DNA of 64,000 nucleotides, taken from contig CALXLM010000034.1 in NCBI GenBank assembly GCA_944389195.1, positions 30,226-94,225 on the forward strand, in the 5' to 3' direction. How positions within the stretch are numbered: position 1 is the first letter of the stretch; every line of letters begins with the position of its first letter. Positions 45,768-54,502 of the stretch are shown one piece after another. The translations under genes and the position numbers were made by a program. Source of the stretch: an uncultured Opitutales bacterium. GTDB lineage: Bacteria; Verrucomicrobiota; Verrucomicrobiia; Opitutales; Intestinicryptomonadaceae. The notes beneath the pieces were generated by a model that saw only the letters and a program-made list of their open reading frames with translations, was not told where the DNA came from and searched no databases.

Positions 45768-48548
45768 TTATTTTTTTAAAGATGCGTTTCCGCCTCCAAG
45801 CCGCAGGAGGTATATGTCGCCTTTTTTCATATCGAGTTCCAATGCGGGGGCGGTGCCGAGGAGTTTATCTTCAACAGCGTCGTAAATTTTTTCGGAAGAT
45901 GGAATGTCGAGTTTCACTGGCCCGTCTTTTAACGCCGTCACGGAGATATAGTTCCCGTTGGCGTAAACGGCGGCTTCGTCGTTTGTGTAAATATGGACTT
46001 CGGCAAGTTTCATCATATATTTATACAGGCTACGCGGAATTTCGGGCACAGCGCAGAAAAGCTGCGGGTGCTTGCCGGATTTTCTCAATACGACGGCGGG
46101 GGAACCGTCGGAGAATTTGGCAAGGATTTCGTCGCTGTCTTTCGGCACGGGAGATAGGAGTGGCTTTACCTTTGCGCTTGTCCCGAACGACTTCGGCACC
46201 GCGCCCGCCTTTAGCCCGGCTTCCGTAGCAAAGGCCTTTGCTTCTACGTTTCCGGCGTATTTTACGCCGAATCCGGTGGCTTCCTCCACCGCTTTAAGGG
46301 AAAATTTTCTGTTGTCCACATCCACTATCCCGGGGGCAAGCGCGAATATGCACGCCGAATTCTTTGCGGTTGCCGCCATCGATTTGCGCTGCTTTGAATC
46401 GAGCGCGTATGCGGAAAGAAACACGTTCAGCTTAGCCGAAGTTTTTCCAGAAAGAACGTCGCTCAAAAGATAGTGCCCGAAAGGCGCGCCGCAGCGGTTT
46501 AAATTAATGCGGGCTCCGTGAATCAGCTTCCCTGAAGTGGCGTATGACGTCTGCATTCCCCATACGGTGCACATCGAGCGCTCGTCGATAACGGCGGCTA
46601 GTTCGGGGGCGTATTTTACCGGGTGGGAAATCATGTCGAGTTCCGGCTTTTCAAATAGCTTCATTTGCTTCCAAAGCTCGGGATCGTAAAACCAGCCGTC
46701 GCCGAACAGGTCCATCCACCACGAAGCCTGGTTTCTCAGGGCCTCCTGCGCAAGGTTGCGGCGCAAAACCTTTATCGTCTTTTGGCGGGTGTCGGTAAGA
46801 AGGTCCGTGGCGGGGCATCTGCCGGGAATCTTTACGTCCAGATAAGTGCTTGTATCGTCTTCGTCGAGCCATATTTTGCCGGCTTCGGCGACGCTTTCGG
46901 CCGCTCCCATTACGGTCTTTGCGTCGCCGAATTTTCTGTCATGGTATGAAATGGGCCCGCAAATAATGTCTATTTGGGGAAGCTTGAGAAGCTTTTCCAG
47001 CCCGAAGTGCCCGGAAAACGCAGGGCCGTTTCTTACCCCGGAAAATTCGAATCCGTAGGCGTAGAAAAATATCGAAAGCCTGCGCGGGGCGCTTTTTCTT
47101 ATCGTATCGCCGAAGGACGCCAAAAGGCCGACCATTTCGTCCTGCAGGAATTCGTTAAAGTCGGCCACGTTTTGGCGTTTGGACAGGTCTATCAAATACG
47201 AGCCGTCGCCTTCGCGCTCTATTTCCGAGGGAATATTTGCGTCGGCAAACGTTATGTCTCCGTCTCCCCACGCCGCCTGTAGGGCGGTTGACGATTCGTA
47301 CTTTTCCGACAGCCAATTCCTCCACGCTTCAAGGGTCGCCTTGTCGTATCCGCTGTACGGGCGGAGCCATGTGCCGCCGTAGAACCATTCTCCGGTATTT
47401 GCTCCGGTGGGCATATATCCGGACATGTTGTTCGGATAATTCTTTTCGCAGTATTCAATAAACAGGCGCAGGGCCTTATTGGCGTCCTGCCGGTATTTTC
47501 TCGAAGATATCGAAGCGTAGCGGTTGTTCAAGGTGCCGTCGGAATTTTTCATGACATGGTTGCGGTTTGTGCGTATCCACCAAGACGGCGCATCGACTCC
47601 CACCCGCGGCCACAATTTGGCGTTCGGATTGGCCGCAAGTATATCTTTGAATATTTTGTCAATATATGAATAGTCAGGTTTTGCGTCGGGAGGGGTCCAT
47701 ACGGCGGATATGCCGAACGAAACGTAATCGACGCCGCCGTCTTTTGCGCAGACAATCTGCGGAACAAATGTTTTTTCCCCGTTTGAGGCTATAAGGTTAA
47801 AGCCTTTTTCCACATTGTAGAGCGAAAGCGACATGTTTCTTGTGGAATTTGCTTTTGCGCGGAGGTGAAATTTGTATTTTTCACCCTTCTTAAGCGCTAT
47901 ACCCGGCAAATACAGGTGTAGCCCCCCGACTTTTGTGTTGCGTTCGAGAATATTCACGCATAGAGCCCCGTTTTCCGCGCCGTCTATTTTTACGTTGCCC
48001 ATTTTTAAGGGCGGATTCTCATTCATGCCGGCGCACCAGAACATTAAGTTTTTGTCGCGTTCGGGACCGGAAAAATCGACGCTTTTCAGGGTTTTTCCGG
48101 TAGTGAGGTTTTTTACATAAAAGTCGGCAATATAAAATTTTCCGGCTGCCTCCCCGCTTCTTACTTGGAGGTTTGTTTTGGGATAGTCGTGCTCGGGAAC
48201 GAATTCAAAGGATATTTCGGTCCATTTGGTGTTATCGATTTTCGGTCTTATTGTACCGCCGTATGCCCCCCAAAACACCCGTCCCCTTACGGGTTTGCCG
48301 TCTTCCGTTATAAATGGTACGCCGTTGAACGTTTGAACTTTGTAATCCGTGTCTTTCGGCGTTTTGGGCTTTTGTTCGGGCGCCGATTCTTGCTTTACTT
48401 TATCGGCTTTAGGCGCAACGGAAATCGAAACAACCCCCTTAGATTCGGGAATCGGCGCCTTAACCCCGCCGTTTTCGGACCGGTTATTATCGCAACCCTG
48501 CAAAACGGAAATAATAATGGAAACGAGTAGTAGAAGTGTTGTTCTCAT
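45768..48548 (-). CDS. lipoprotein glycoside hydrolase, GH42/clan GH-A-like
   Basis: 926 residues. Lipobox L-Q-G-C at residues 16-19 marks a lipoprotein; residues ~25-65 are a Pro/Lys/Ser-rich linker. Residues ~70-260 look like carbohydrate-binding beta-sandwiches. The catalytic (beta/alpha)8 barrel (about 270-640) has W-P-R-V-G-V-D-A-P-S-W-W, N-T-G-E-W-F-Y-G-G (likely acid/base Glu) and K-I-W-L-D-E-D-D-T (likely nucleophile Glu); a GH42-like trimerisation/Rossmann-type domain and a C-terminal beta domain follow. Likely a beta-galactosidase-type exo-enzyme at the outer membrane; exact family is uncertain. No Shine-Dalgarno sequence. Divergent from the GH127-like gene. Confidence 0.75.
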   Translation of the reverse strand: MRTTLLLLVSIIISVLQGCDNNRSENGGVKAPIPESKGVVSISVAPKADKVKQESAPEQKPKTPKDTDYKVQTFNGVPFITEDGKPVRGRVFWGAYGGTIRPKIDNTKWTEISFEFVPEHDYPKTNLQVRSGEAAGKFYIADFYVKNLTTGKTLKSVDFSGPERDKNLMFWCAGMNENPPLKMGNVKIDGAENGALCVNILERNTKVGGLHLYLPGIALKKGEKYKFHLRAKANSTRNMSLSLYNVEKGFNLIASNGEKTFVPQIVCAKDGGVDYVSFGISAVWTPPDAKPDYSYIDKIFKDILAANPNAKLWPRVGVDAPSWWIRTNRNHVMKNSDGTLNNRYASISSRKYRQDANKALRLFIEYCEKNYPNNMSGYMPTGANTGEWFYGGTWLRPYSGYDKATLEAWRNWLSEKYESSTALQAAWGDGDITFADANIPSEIEREGDGSYLIDLSKRQNVADFNEFLQDEMVGLLASFGDTIRKSAPRRLSIFFYAYGFEFSGVRNGPAFSGHFGLEKLLKLPQIDIICGPISYHDRKFGDAKTVMGAAESVAEAGKIWLDEDDTSTYLDVKIPGRCPATDLLTDTRQKTIKVLRRNLAQEALRNQASWWMDLFGDGWFYDPELWKQMKLFEKPELDMISHPVKYAPELAAVIDERSMCTVWGMQTSYATSGKLIHGARINLNRCGAPFGHYLLSDVLSGKTSAKLNVFLSAYALDSKQRKSMAATAKNSACIFALAPGIVDVDNRKFSLKAVEEATGFGVKYAGNVEAKAFATEAGLKAGAVPKSFGTSAKVKPLLSPVPKDSDEILAKFSDGSPAVVLRKSGKHPQLFCAVPEIPRSLYKYMMKLAEVHIYTNDEAAVYANGNYISVTALKDGPVKLDIPSSEKIYDAVEDKLLGTAPALELDMKKGDIYLLRLGGGNASLKK

Positions 48549-48580
48549 GCAATAAAAGACGTTTATTTGAAGTTAATTTG

Positions 48581-48608
48581 AATTTATTGGTTTATTATTG
48601 TCAGTCAA
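48581..48608 (-). promoter_or_regulatory. promoter of the GH lipoprotein gene
   Basis: Minus strand TTGACT (48608-48603), 16 bases, TAAATT (48586-48581). Its -35 is the left arm of the palindrome that holds the rightward -35. Confidence 0.6.
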
Positions 48609-48615
48609 GTGTGAT

Positions 48616-48644
48616 TTGACAGTTTACATAACGAAACTTAAAAT
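48616..48644 (+). promoter_or_regulatory. promoter of the GH127-like gene
   Basis: TTGACA (48616-48621), 17 bases, TAAAAT (48639-48644), the same hexamers and spacing as at 979-1007. A second possible promoter follows: TTGACT (48649-48654), 16 bases, TATGAT (48671-48676). Imperfect palindrome CAGTCAA...TTGACAG at 48602-48622 overlaps the divergent -35s. Confidence 0.75.
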
Positions 48645-48698
48645 GGGCTTGACTGTAATATTGGGTTTTATATGATTTTGTTTGAATTAGTCACGTTT

Positions 48699-50597
48699 AT
48701 GAAGTCTATTATAAAAAGTTTTTCGTTGTTTTTTTTGCCTTTTGCAGCGTTTGCCGCAAACGGTTTTGATTCTCCCGACGCTCAGGTAAGAGTCAGAGAT
48801 GCGATGAAGTTGGCTCCGAGCGGAGCAGTGGAAATGAAAGGGGTTATAGGCGATTCGCTCGACACTTCCCTGAAAGGCGACATTCTCGTGTGGGATATCG
48901 ACGATTTAGTCCGCCCATTCAGAACGCGCCATGAGGAGCGGGCGTGGCAGACGGAATTTTGGGGCAAATGGTACACTTCCGCGGAATTGGCGTACGATTT
49001 TAACCCGTCGCCTGCCCTCGACAAACGTTTGAAATACGCGGCGGCCGAACTTATTAAAACGCAGGATTCCGAAGGCTCAATTACCACATATAAAAAGGAT
49101 CACGAATTTAAATTCAATGAAACTGGAGGGCTCGGAAACGAGTACGGTTCTTGGGATTTATGGGGCCGCAAATATGTGCTTTTAGGTTTGCTTAACGAAT
49201 ATGCGCGCACGTCCGATTCTAAAGTCCTTGAGGCGGCAAAGAAGCACGCCGACTATATAATAAAGCATGTAGGCCCCGGAAAGCGCGAAATAGTGCAGAT
49301 AGGCTGCTGGTACGGGCTGGCTTCGTCGAGCATTCTCGAACCTATGGTTCTGCTCTACCGCGCCACGGCCGATAAAAAATATTTGGATTTTTGCGAGTGG
49401 ATTGTAAAATCGTGGGAGACGAATCCCGTAAAGCCGGATTTGGTAAACAAGGCGATTAAGGGCGTGACGGTTTTCGACATGTTCCAGCATCCCGACACTA
49501 AGGAGGACTTGAACAATTACATGTCGTATGGGCATTCGAAGGCTTACGAGATGATGTCTTGCTATGAGGGCCTTACCGAATTATACCGCGTGACGGGGAA
49601 TCCCGTTTACCGCGAGGCGGTTGAGAAAGTCATGGCATCGATAAGGGACAGGGAGATAACTGTTCTCGGTTCGGGCGCGATGCACGAGCGCTGGAGCGAC
49701 GGCGCTTTCGAACAGCAGAGGGTAAACCCGTATTGGATGGAGACATGCGTGACGGCCACATGGATAAAGTTTGCCACGCAGCTTTTGCGGCTTACGGGGG
49801 ATCCTGTTTTTGCAAACGACATAGAGACCACCGCATACAATTCCATGCTGGGCGCCCAAAAACATGACGGTTCGTGGTGGGCCCACTACAATACCATGAG
49901 CGGGGTTCGCAAAGCTGCTCCCGAACAGTGCAAAATGCACATGAACTGCTGTGTGGCAAGCGGTCCGCGCGGGCTTTTCCTTCTTCCCAAGCTTGCGTAT
50001 ATGACCGATTCCGAAGGCGTGGTGGTGAACTTCTATGAAAAGGGCGGAGCCACAATGCCAGTGGGAGACGGAAGCGTGGACATAAGCGTTTCCGGCGTCG
50101 ATTTTGCCGAAAACAATACGGCGCGTATATCAATTGACGGATTAAAGGGCGGAGAGGCGAAATTTGTGCTAAAGCTTAGGATTCCAGAATGGAGCAAAAA
50201 TACCCTTGTTATCCTTAACGGTAAAAAGCTTCCGACCCCGCAGCCCGGGAAGTATCTTTCCATAGACAGAACCTTCAAGAACGGCGACGAAATATTCGTC
50301 AATTTCGACGTGAAAACGCGCGTTCTTGCGGATCCGAAAAATCCGAAATTTTACGTGTTGAAACACGGCCCGTACGTTTTGGCGCTCGACAGGCGTTTCG
50401 ACAAAAAATTCGATATTCCCGCGAAGCCGAAAATTAAGGACGGGGTAGTTTCTGGCAGCTTAGTCAACACTAAAGACGCCAACATAGCCATAGACGTCGA
50501 GATGGAGGACGGTTCTACCCGGAGGTTTATAGACTACGCTTCGGCGGGGGCAACTTGGGGCAAGGATTCCGAATTTAAAATCTGGCTTGAAAAATAA
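48699..50597 (+). CDS. GH127/DUF1680-family beta-L-arabinofuranosidase-like protein
   Basis: 632 residues from ATG 48699 (MKSIIKSFSLFFLPFAAFA, a signal peptide); the ATG at 48672 adds nine residues in front of that signal and coincides with the second -10. (alpha/alpha)6 barrel of the GH127/GH146 group, retaining enzymes whose nucleophile is a zinc-bound Cys. Visible: G-A-F-E-Q (zinc-ligand Glu), E-T-C-V-T-A (Cys) and M-N-C-C-V-A-S-G-P-R-G (the Cys-Cys pair with the nucleophile), then a C-terminal beta-sandwich. Expected to release beta-L-arabinofuranose or a related sugar in the periplasm. Forms a divergent pair with the GH lipoprotein. Confidence 0.85.
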   Translation: MKSIIKSFSLFFLPFAAFAANGFDSPDAQVRVRDAMKLAPSGAVEMKGVIGDSLDTSLKGDILVWDIDDLVRPFRTRHEERAWQTEFWGKWYTSAELAYDFNPSPALDKRLKYAAAELIKTQDSEGSITTYKKDHEFKFNETGGLGNEYGSWDLWGRKYVLLGLLNEYARTSDSKVLEAAKKHADYIIKHVGPGKREIVQIGCWYGLASSSILEPMVLLYRATADKKYLDFCEWIVKSWETNPVKPDLVNKAIKGVTVFDMFQHPDTKEDLNNYMSYGHSKAYEMMSCYEGLTELYRVTGNPVYREAVEKVMASIRDREITVLGSGAMHERWSDGAFEQQRVNPYWMETCVTATWIKFATQLLRLTGDPVFANDIETTAYNSMLGAQKHDGSWWAHYNTMSGVRKAAPEQCKMHMNCCVASGPRGLFLLPKLAYMTDSEGVVVNFYEKGGATMPVGDGSVDISVSGVDFAENNTARISIDGLKGGEAKFVLKLRIPEWSKNTLVILNGKKLPTPQPGKYLSIDRTFKNGDEIFVNFDVKTRVLADPKNPKFYVLKHGPYVLALDRRFDKKFDIPAKPKIKDGVVSGSLVNTKDANIAIDVEMEDGSTRRFIDYASAGATWGKDSEFKIWLEK

Positions 50598-50629
50598 CCT
50601 ATAGCCGGAGGGTTTTATCCTTCTGAATA

Positions 50630-50650
50630 ATACTGCCGTTTTAAAAAACG
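50630..50650. terminator. palindrome between the GH127-like gene and the transporter remnant
   Basis: A perfect 20-base palindrome (nine-base arms TGCCGTTTT and AAAACGGCA) at about 50632-50651. It lies between convergent genes and may act as a weak bidirectional terminator. Confidence 0.4.
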
Positions 50651-51529
50651 GCATTGAGAGGTTTGTCGGCAAAGAATATTAGCAGGCCGAGTCCGGCTAT
50701 CATGACGGTCGCGGGGATAGGCGGTATGCGCTCTTTTTTGCCGAGCAACCTGTTATCGCCCACAGCGGTGCAGTAAGCGTTAGCGCGTTGACATATGCCG
50801 GATTTGGCGCATAGAGAACCGAGATATTTCCCGCAAATATCGTGACGGAACTTGCAAGCGACATTATTATGCCGGCGGTCAGTTTTTTACCGTTTGCGGC
50901 GGCGTTAAAGAGCGCGGAAATATTCCCGCGCTTTAGCGCGTATAAAGTTAAGTTAGAAATTCCGCTAAAAAGGATTGCACATGTGCAGTAGTAAACCATA
51001 GCCGAAAAAAATTCGGCGTCGGCCATAATTTCTTTGCGGATTATCATCATGGCGGCTACGGCTATTACGGCGGGCGCCATGTAAGAGATTTCCTTTCTAC
51101 CGACTGACTTGCCAGCCATAAAAAAGAAACCGGCGCATACGAGAATCAGGGATAACGCTATGCCGGCAAACGTCGCCGGCGTTTCGGCCAGCTCTACAAA
51201 GCGTTTGGGATAGAGAATCCACCAGAATGCAGCCCGATTCCTATAGACATGACGTTTATGAGCGCGGTAGAACTTGCCCCGTATCTTGCCGACGATTCGT
51301 ACATCCTTGAATTGTAGAAGGTCGATACAACGCCTTCCGCCACTATCAAAATCCAGAAGGCCCGATCCGTCAGCGTCTCGACAAAAAACAATGCGGGTGA
51401 GAACAGCAACCCCACTCCTACCCCGCGCATTCCCGATATAAGGCGGCCGTTTATTTTATATTTTTGGTTTATCAGCATCGTAAGTGCGCTGAAAAACGCG
51501 AAAGCCAAACCTGCTCCAAACCACAGCAT
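50641..51529 (-). pseudogene. DMT/EamA-family transporter with two frameshifts
   Basis: On the minus strand an ATG at 51529 opens a hydrophobic protein (M-L-W-F-G-A-G-L-A-F-A-F-F...) that stops near 51194, but sense continues in another frame: ...G-I-G-L-H-S-G then W-W-I-L-Y-P-K-R-F-V-E-L-A-E-T, so one frameshift lies about 51220-51240. The next stretch (51119-50760) ends in L-T-A-P-L-W-A-I and continues in a third frame as N-R-L-L-G-K-K-E-R-I-P-P-I-P-A-T to a stop at 50641; the second frameshift is about 50750-50765. The rebuilt protein of ~295 residues has around ten spans, with the EamA-like ending P-L-W-A...N-R-L-L-G-K-K-E. Real decay or two base-calling errors cannot be told apart here. 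Confidence 0.75.
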
Positions 51530-51605
51530 ACAACCGGTATCGGCATCTATGGGTCGCCGCTAAATAAAAAAAAGGAAAACCTATCCTAAAATAATGGCGA
51601 AGGCA

Positions 51606-53018
51606 TTACAGATTCAAGCCGAACTGCATGCCGAGCACAATGGCGTCGCCGTATGCCCCCCCGTTCGGGTTCAAAACGTATTGAACGTTCGGCTGCAAAA
51701 ACGAGAACCTGTTTATTTGAAACTTGTAGTTGATTTCAAAAATCGTCTCGTACGATCCCCTTCTAATGTCTCCGTATTTGTCCGAGAACTTTCCGTATGC
51801 CATTCCGAAGCACAGCACGTCGTCGGCGCGCGATTTGAACGGAGCGTTGAAAAGAACGCCTCCGTTTACAAAAACCGGCATGTCTGCGAGGTTTTCGTAA
51901 GGGTCGTACTGCAAAACAGCCCAAAGCACTATTCCGCGCAGGTCGCGCCATTTGTCGGAGTCGCGCACAATGTAGTACGGCTCGTTTTCCTTGACGGGGC
52001 CGAGGTTGTAAACCATATAGTCAGCCTGCACATAAACCGTGCAGTTGAAAGGGGAAAATTTTGTGGGGTCGTCTATGTGAGGTGCGCTGTACCATGAAGC
52101 GGCCACGCCTGCCGATATGTTTCCCGGAGATTTGCCGCTCGCATCGTGGTTGATATCCCAACCAAGCTCGAAAGTCGCGTTTACGCCCTCTCCGTAAAAT
52201 GACCAGTCGAGGCCGTGCATATTGTCCTGCCTGTCGGTGTTTATCTGGTATACTCCCGCTTTTGCGTATTGTCCGTCTTTGTGCGACACTTGTGTAAACG
52301 CCGCCCATGTGCCGGCGGGATATGCGGAGAATTTAGTCTGTTTAAATACACCGATTGGGTTTCCGTCAAAGGCGTTGTTTTGATAGAGCCAGTATATGGG
52401 CTTTGACATGAAATTGTCGCCGGCGGCGAATCTGCCGAACTTTAAGAGTATGTGCCAGTCGGACATAAAATCTCTGTTGTACGACAGAAACAGCGACTGC
52501 AGCTGAATTGTTTGGGAGCCGTAATTTTGCTGCACGCTGAACGCGTTGCCGACCCTGTTTTTTGTGAGGCTATCTCCGAAACGCCATACCCATGTGTTTC
52601 CGATGCTCCACCCTTCAAGACTCTCCAATCCCGTAAGGTCTTTCAAGTTTACGCCCAAACCCAGATTTACGGAACTTGTGTTGCTTGCACCCCGGGACAT
52701 TCCGCCCGAAACGTTTGCGGCAAAATTTCCGAGATAAGAAACGGACGGCACAATACCGGCATTTTCAAGATGCCTTCTGCCTCCGTACCAGTTCGCGGTG
52801 GCGTGCGGGGCGTTAAACCATTCTTCAAACGACAGTTCGTAGAATTTTTTGTTCTTAACGACGTTATCGTAGTATGCGGAGCCGACTTCGGCCGGGATAT
52901 CTGTGCGGTCGTCGAATATCATGACTTGGAAGTATTCCCGCTGTTCCGCAAATGCGGTATGGAGAACAAGGGCGGCAACCGGAAGGGCGGCCATTTTCAA
53001 TATAACGTCGGTTTTCAT
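51606..53018 (-). CDS. OprB-family carbohydrate-selective porin
   Basis: 470 residues, signal peptide 1-24 (ends A-F-A-E). Outer-membrane beta-barrel of the OprB type: many alternating aromatic strands, opening with the W-Y-G-G-R-R-H-L-E-N-A-G-I region and the loop N-L-G-L-G-V-N-L-K-D-L, ending in M-Q-F-G-L-N-L with a hydrophobic C-terminal strand as expected for BAM recognition. OprB porins let mono- and oligosaccharides through. Downstream of the metallophosphoesterase gene by 12 bases, so probably the second gene of that message. No Shine-Dalgarno sequence before ATG 53018. Confidence 0.85.
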   Translation of the reverse strand: MKTDVILKMAALPVAALVLHTAFAEQREYFQVMIFDDRTDIPAEVGSAYYDNVVKNKKFYELSFEEWFNAPHATANWYGGRRHLENAGIVPSVSYLGNFAANVSGGMSRGASNTSSVNLGLGVNLKDLTGLESLEGWSIGNTWVWRFGDSLTKNRVGNAFSVQQNYGSQTIQLQSLFLSYNRDFMSDWHILLKFGRFAAGDNFMSKPIYWLYQNNAFDGNPIGVFKQTKFSAYPAGTWAAFTQVSHKDGQYAKAGVYQINTDRQDNMHGLDWSFYGEGVNATFELGWDINHDASGKSPGNISAGVAASWYSAPHIDDPTKFSPFNCTVYVQADYMVYNLGPVKENEPYYIVRDSDKWRDLRGIVLWAVLQYDPYENLADMPVFVNGGVLFNAPFKSRADDVLCFGMAYGKFSDKYGDIRRGSYETIFEINYKFQINRFSFLQPNVQYVLNPNGGAYGDAIVLGMQFGLNL

Positions 53019-53030
53019 TTCTGTTGCGCT

Positions 53031-53927
53031 TTATTTGTTATCGTCAGAAAGTTTGTTTTTCAAATTGCGCGTCTGCGGCGTGGCGCTGTCACTCTCATAG
53101 CTTTTGCGTATAGTGGCCAATGTAATTGTGGGGGTACACATAAACCTTACGGGGATTCTGCTTGTGCCGAGCCCGCGGGTGACATATGCGGTTTTCCCAT
53201 CTTTTCTGTAGAGGCCCTCCACGGCTTTTTTTTCGAATTTTACATTTTTTGCCACGCTTCCCCAAAAGGGCATTCTTACTTGGCCGCCGTGCGTATGCCC
53301 TGAAAACATCACGCTTGCGGCGGGCGGTATTTCCCTGAATACGTCGGGGGAGTGCGACAAAAATATGACGGGCTTGCCCTTCGGTATGTTCGCAAATGAG
53401 GGACGGTAAAAATAATTTTGGGTAATTGGATCGGCAATGCCTGCAACGTAGAAGTCGCCGCGGGGAGTCGATACTTTTGCGTTGGAATTTTCAAGCAGAT
53501 GGATTCCCGCTTCCGAGAGCATCTTTCGTATGCTTGCGGTGTCATAGTAGGAGTCGTGGTTTCCGAGTATGGCGTACACGCCGTAGGGCGCCTTTAGGTT
53601 TTTCAGATACGCCGACAATCTTTCCATATCCATTTTCCCGTAGTAAATTCCGCCGTTTACATAGTCGCCGAGCAAAAATATAATGTCGGGCTTTGCGGCG
53701 TTCGTCTTTTCTACAATGCGCCTTATCCTCCAGTTTTCGGCCGGCCCGGCGCCGGCGTGGATGTCGGATACGAGCGCCACTTTAAGCCCGTCGAGATTCT
53801 TATCCCATTTGGAAATTGGAATTTCGACGTTGTCGTAGTCGAGGATGAGGTACGGCTCGACGATTATGCCCCATACCCAGAACGACACAAGGCACAAAAT
53901 TATAAATGCTTTTAAGGCAAATTTCAT
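53031..53927 (-). CDS. membrane-anchored metallophosphoesterase (YkuE-like)
   Basis: 298 residues from ATG 53927 (MKFALKAFIILCLVSFW); the longer frame to 54242 has an unrelated sequence. One N-terminal membrane anchor (about 6-24), then the calcineurin-like fold with all metal motifs: S-D-I-H-A-G, G-D-Y-V-N-G-G, G-N-H-D, L-S-H-S-P-D and G-H-T-H-G-G-Q. Closest in pattern to YkuE/UDP-diacylglucosamine-hydrolase-like envelope phosphoesterases; substrate unknown. It heads a two-gene unit with the porin. A pair of 16-base repeats lies just before its start. Confidence 0.85.
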   Translation of the reverse strand: MKFALKAFIILCLVSFWVWGIIVEPYLILDYDNVEIPISKWDKNLDGLKVALVSDIHAGAGPAENWRIRRIVEKTNAAKPDIIFLLGDYVNGGIYYGKMDMERLSAYLKNLKAPYGVYAILGNHDSYYDTASIRKMLSEAGIHLLENSNAKVSTPRGDFYVAGIADPITQNYFYRPSFANIPKGKPVIFLSHSPDVFREIPPAASVMFSGHTHGGQVRMPFWGSVAKNVKFEKKAVEGLYRKDGKTAYVTRGLGTSRIPVRFMCTPTITLATIRKSYESDSATPQTRNLKNKLSDDNK

Positions 53928-53946
53928 ACGGCGATAACCAAGATAT

Positions 53947-53978
53947 TTTCGCAAACCGAATCTTTCGCAAGCAGAATC
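53947..53978. repeat. tandem 16-base repeat before the metallophosphoesterase gene
   Basis: Units 53947-53962 and 53963-53978 read TTTCGCAA..C.GAATC and match at 14 of 16 positions. They sit 20-51 bases upstream of the ATG at 53927, in the likely promoter region, so a direct-repeat operator is possible. The remaining gap to the tRNA (to 54307) holds no supported gene. Confidence 0.6.
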
Positions 53979-54307
53979 TTTATTTTTTGCGCCGTTTTTC
54001 CGGCGCGCACAAAATTTGTTTTCCTCGAAAATGAGTGGTAGGGGCGATTTCCCGCAGGCGGGGACATTTGGCATTTTTGTCGAAGGTGGTTTATTTATTT
54101 GGGATATGTATTGTGTTGAAGGGGAAACTGCAAACTGTTTGGGCGGAGGCTGCTTCCGTAGCGTTTCCAAAATAGGACTTAGCTTTTTCTTTTCGATTCC
54201 GTCACGGCAAACCGCGGTTTTTTTAGTTTGTGGTGTCGGCAAAAAAGCCGCGAATTTTTTTCTTGCCCAACGTGTGTAAAATGTATGTTCTATTTTCCTT
54301 CAAATCA

Positions 54308-54398
54308 GGAGAGGTGGCGGAGTGGCCGATCGCGCTGGTTTGCTAAACCGGTGTAGGGATTTAAACCCCTACCGTGAGTTCGAATCTCATCCTCTCCG
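54308..54398 (+). tRNA. tRNA-Ser (anticodon GCT)
   Basis: 91 bases with a long variable arm (class II). Acceptor GGAGAGG pairs with CCTCTCC, discriminator G; anticodon GCT at 54342-54344 reads AGC/AGT; variable arm TAGGG/CCCTA; T-arm GAGTTCGAATCTC. The 3' CCA is not encoded. Confidence 0.95.
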
Positions 54399-54455
54399 TG
54401 ATTTGAAATAATTTTAGGTTGGTGTCCGTCGTCCAACATTTTTTTATGGCACATA

Positions 54456-54495
54456 AAAAGACCGCCCTTTAAACGGGGCGGTCTTTTGCGTTTTT
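54456..54495. terminator. bidirectional terminator between tRNA-Ser and the PEP-CTERM gene
   Basis: Perfect 12-base stem AAAAGACCGCCC (54456-54467) with GGGCGGTCTTTT (54476-54487). The rightward side has TTTT and a later TTTTTT run; the A-run gives T on the other strand. Confidence 0.85.
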
Positions 54496-54502
54496 TAGAA
54501 AG

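Noticed and set aside
53928..54242. N-terminal extension of the metallophosphoesterase
   Set aside because: The extra 105 residues are unrelated to the family, while ATG 53927 starts directly with a membrane anchor; the extension also covers the repeat and likely promoter.
54016..54279. 87-codon rightward frame before tRNA-Ser
   Set aside because: Cys/Gly/Phe-rich without signal peptide logic or ribosome site; lies opposite the metallophosphoesterase upstream region.
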